This document shows positions 31,270-31,951 of a stretch of DNA of 31,951 nt, piece by piece (position 1 is the first letter of the stretch; each line of letters starts with the position of its first letter). The DNA is from JBEKHI01 sp050012355 (GTDB lineage: Bacteria; Actinomycetota; Actinomycetes; Streptosporangiales; Streptosporangiaceae): the NCBI GenBank assembly GCA_050012355.1, contig JBEKHI010000038.1, forward strand, positions 1 to 31,951. Direction: 5' to 3'. Made by a program: the position numbers and the translations under genes. The notes under the pieces were generated by a model that was given only the letters and a program-made list of their open reading frames with translations, searched no databases and was not told where the DNA came from.

Positions 31270-31951
31270 TTGACTAGGAAGTACCGCGTGGCAGTGACCC
31301 GCGCGGCAGTGCTCGGCGCCAGTGTGCTGGCCCTGACAGGGTGCTCGACGAACGACACGTTCACCCGCCTGGGCTTTCCGAACCCAATCACCGAGCAGGG
31401 CAAGGTTGTTCTTTCCCTGTGGCAGGGATCCTGGATCGCGGGTCTGCTCGTCGGTTGTGTTGTCTGGGGCTTGATCCTCTGGGCTGTTATCTTCCACCGC
31501 AAGCGCGGGGACCGGCTCCCCCCGCAGGTGCGGTACAACATGCCCATCGAGATCCTGTACACGGTGGTGCCGTTCGTGCTGATCGCGGTGCTCTTCTACT
31601 ACACCGCGAAGGACGAGAACTACGTCGACGCGATCCCCGCGCACCCCAGCATCAAGGTGGACGTTCTCGGGTATCAGTGGAGCTGGCAGTTCACCTACAC
31701 CGACGTGAACGGTGCCAACCCGCATGTCGTGGAACTCGGCGAGCCGTGGAACCCGAATACCGCCAAGCAGGACCTGCCGCTGCTTGAGCTGCCGGTGGGG
31801 GAGTCGATCGAGTTCAGCCTCACCTCTCCCGACGTGATCCACGCCTTCTGGGTGCCGGAGTTCCTGTTCAAGCGGGACGTTATCCCGGGCCACCCGAACC
31901 AGTTCTCGATCACGCTTGATCAGACGGGCACGTTCACTGGGCACTGCAGTG
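31270..31951 (+). CDS. ctaC: Cytochrome c oxidase subunit II (3' partial)
   Basis: N-terminal 227 residues of the copper-A subunit of the aa3/caa3 oxidase. A signal ends in LTGC (Cys25 likely lipidated), then two membrane helices (WIAGLLVGCVVWGLILWAV region and ILYTVVPFVLIAVLFYYT). The cupredoxin domain follows with VLGYQWSWQF, PVGESIEFSLTSPDVIHAFWVPEF and GTFTGHC, where the first copper-site cysteine appears just before the window ends. TTG 31270 is chosen because AGGAAGGG lies eight bases upstream and gives a full signal peptide. Confidence 0.95.
   Translation, partial: MTRKYRVAVTRAAVLGASVLALTGCSTNDTFTRLGFPNPITEQGKVVLSLWQGSWIAGLLVGCVVWGLILWAVIFHRKRGDRLPPQVRYNMPIEILYTVVPFVLIAVLFYYTAKDENYVDAIPAHPSIKVDVLGYQWSWQFTYTDVNGANPHVVELGEPWNPNTAKQDLPLLELPVGESIEFSLTSPDVIHAFWVPEFLFKRDVIPGHPNQFSITLDQTGTFTGHCS

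Noticed and set aside
31138..31944. Long minus-strand frame continuing upstream of the TusA-like gene
   Set aside because: Antisense to ctaC, whose lipobox and copper-site sequence are unmistakable.

Overview
High-GC DNA from an actinomycete. The signs are GTG/TTG starts, stop-start overlaps such as ATGA, TTGA and GTGA, and actinobacterial marker families: DUF3043, the PspA-PspAA-HtpX-PspAB group, an AdoK-type adenosine kinase beside caa3 oxidase genes, and DUF403 with a circularly permuted ATP-grasp. The gene mix would fit Streptosporangiales or relatives, but genus cannot be read from the sequence. The two ends cut genes: a secreted beta-helix protein on the left and cytochrome c oxidase subunit II on the right. 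No tRNA, rRNA, CRISPR array or intact insertion sequence was seen.

Layout. 1-2113: 3' part of a secreted beta-helix / choice-of-anchor D / discoidin protein. 2156-4515 (minus): a PstS-like phosphate-binding lipoprotein overlapping a GlnX-like four-helix membrane protein, with a PHO-box-like repeat upstream. 4674-8837 (minus): an operon of a YtrA-type GntR regulator, ABC ATPase, two paralogous permeases and a luciferase-like oxidoreductase, with a palindromic operator in front. 8838-9293: the only gene-free stretch over 300 bases, packed with inverted repeats. 9294-15495: a CDF metal transporter, then a circularly permuted ATP-grasp / alpha-E / transglutaminase locus holding three transglutaminase-like proteins, one without the catalytic histidine. 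15492-21823: pentose use, with a LacI regulator, a GH127 beta-L-arabinofuranosidase, a Uma2-type protein, xylose isomerase and xylulokinase. 22012-25251: RsbW-like ATPase, small conserved protein, MarR regulator, aldo/keto reductase and DUF3043 membrane protein. 25457-28210: pspA-pspAA-htpX-pspAB envelope-stress group. 28321-31951: HesB/ErpA Fe-S protein, adenosine kinase, CtaG, TusA-like protein and CtaC, a block resembling the ctaC/adoK/HesB neighbourhood of mycobacteria.

The best candidates for something little described are: (a) a PstS-type binding protein translationally coupled to a GlnX-like sensor instead of to transport permeases; (b) the ATP-grasp/alpha-E/transglutaminase locus with an apparently inactive transglutaminase; (c) a dispersed hairpin family (24524-24575 and 30761-30812) with conserved loop and compensatory changes; (d) the multi-hairpin region 8961-9185.
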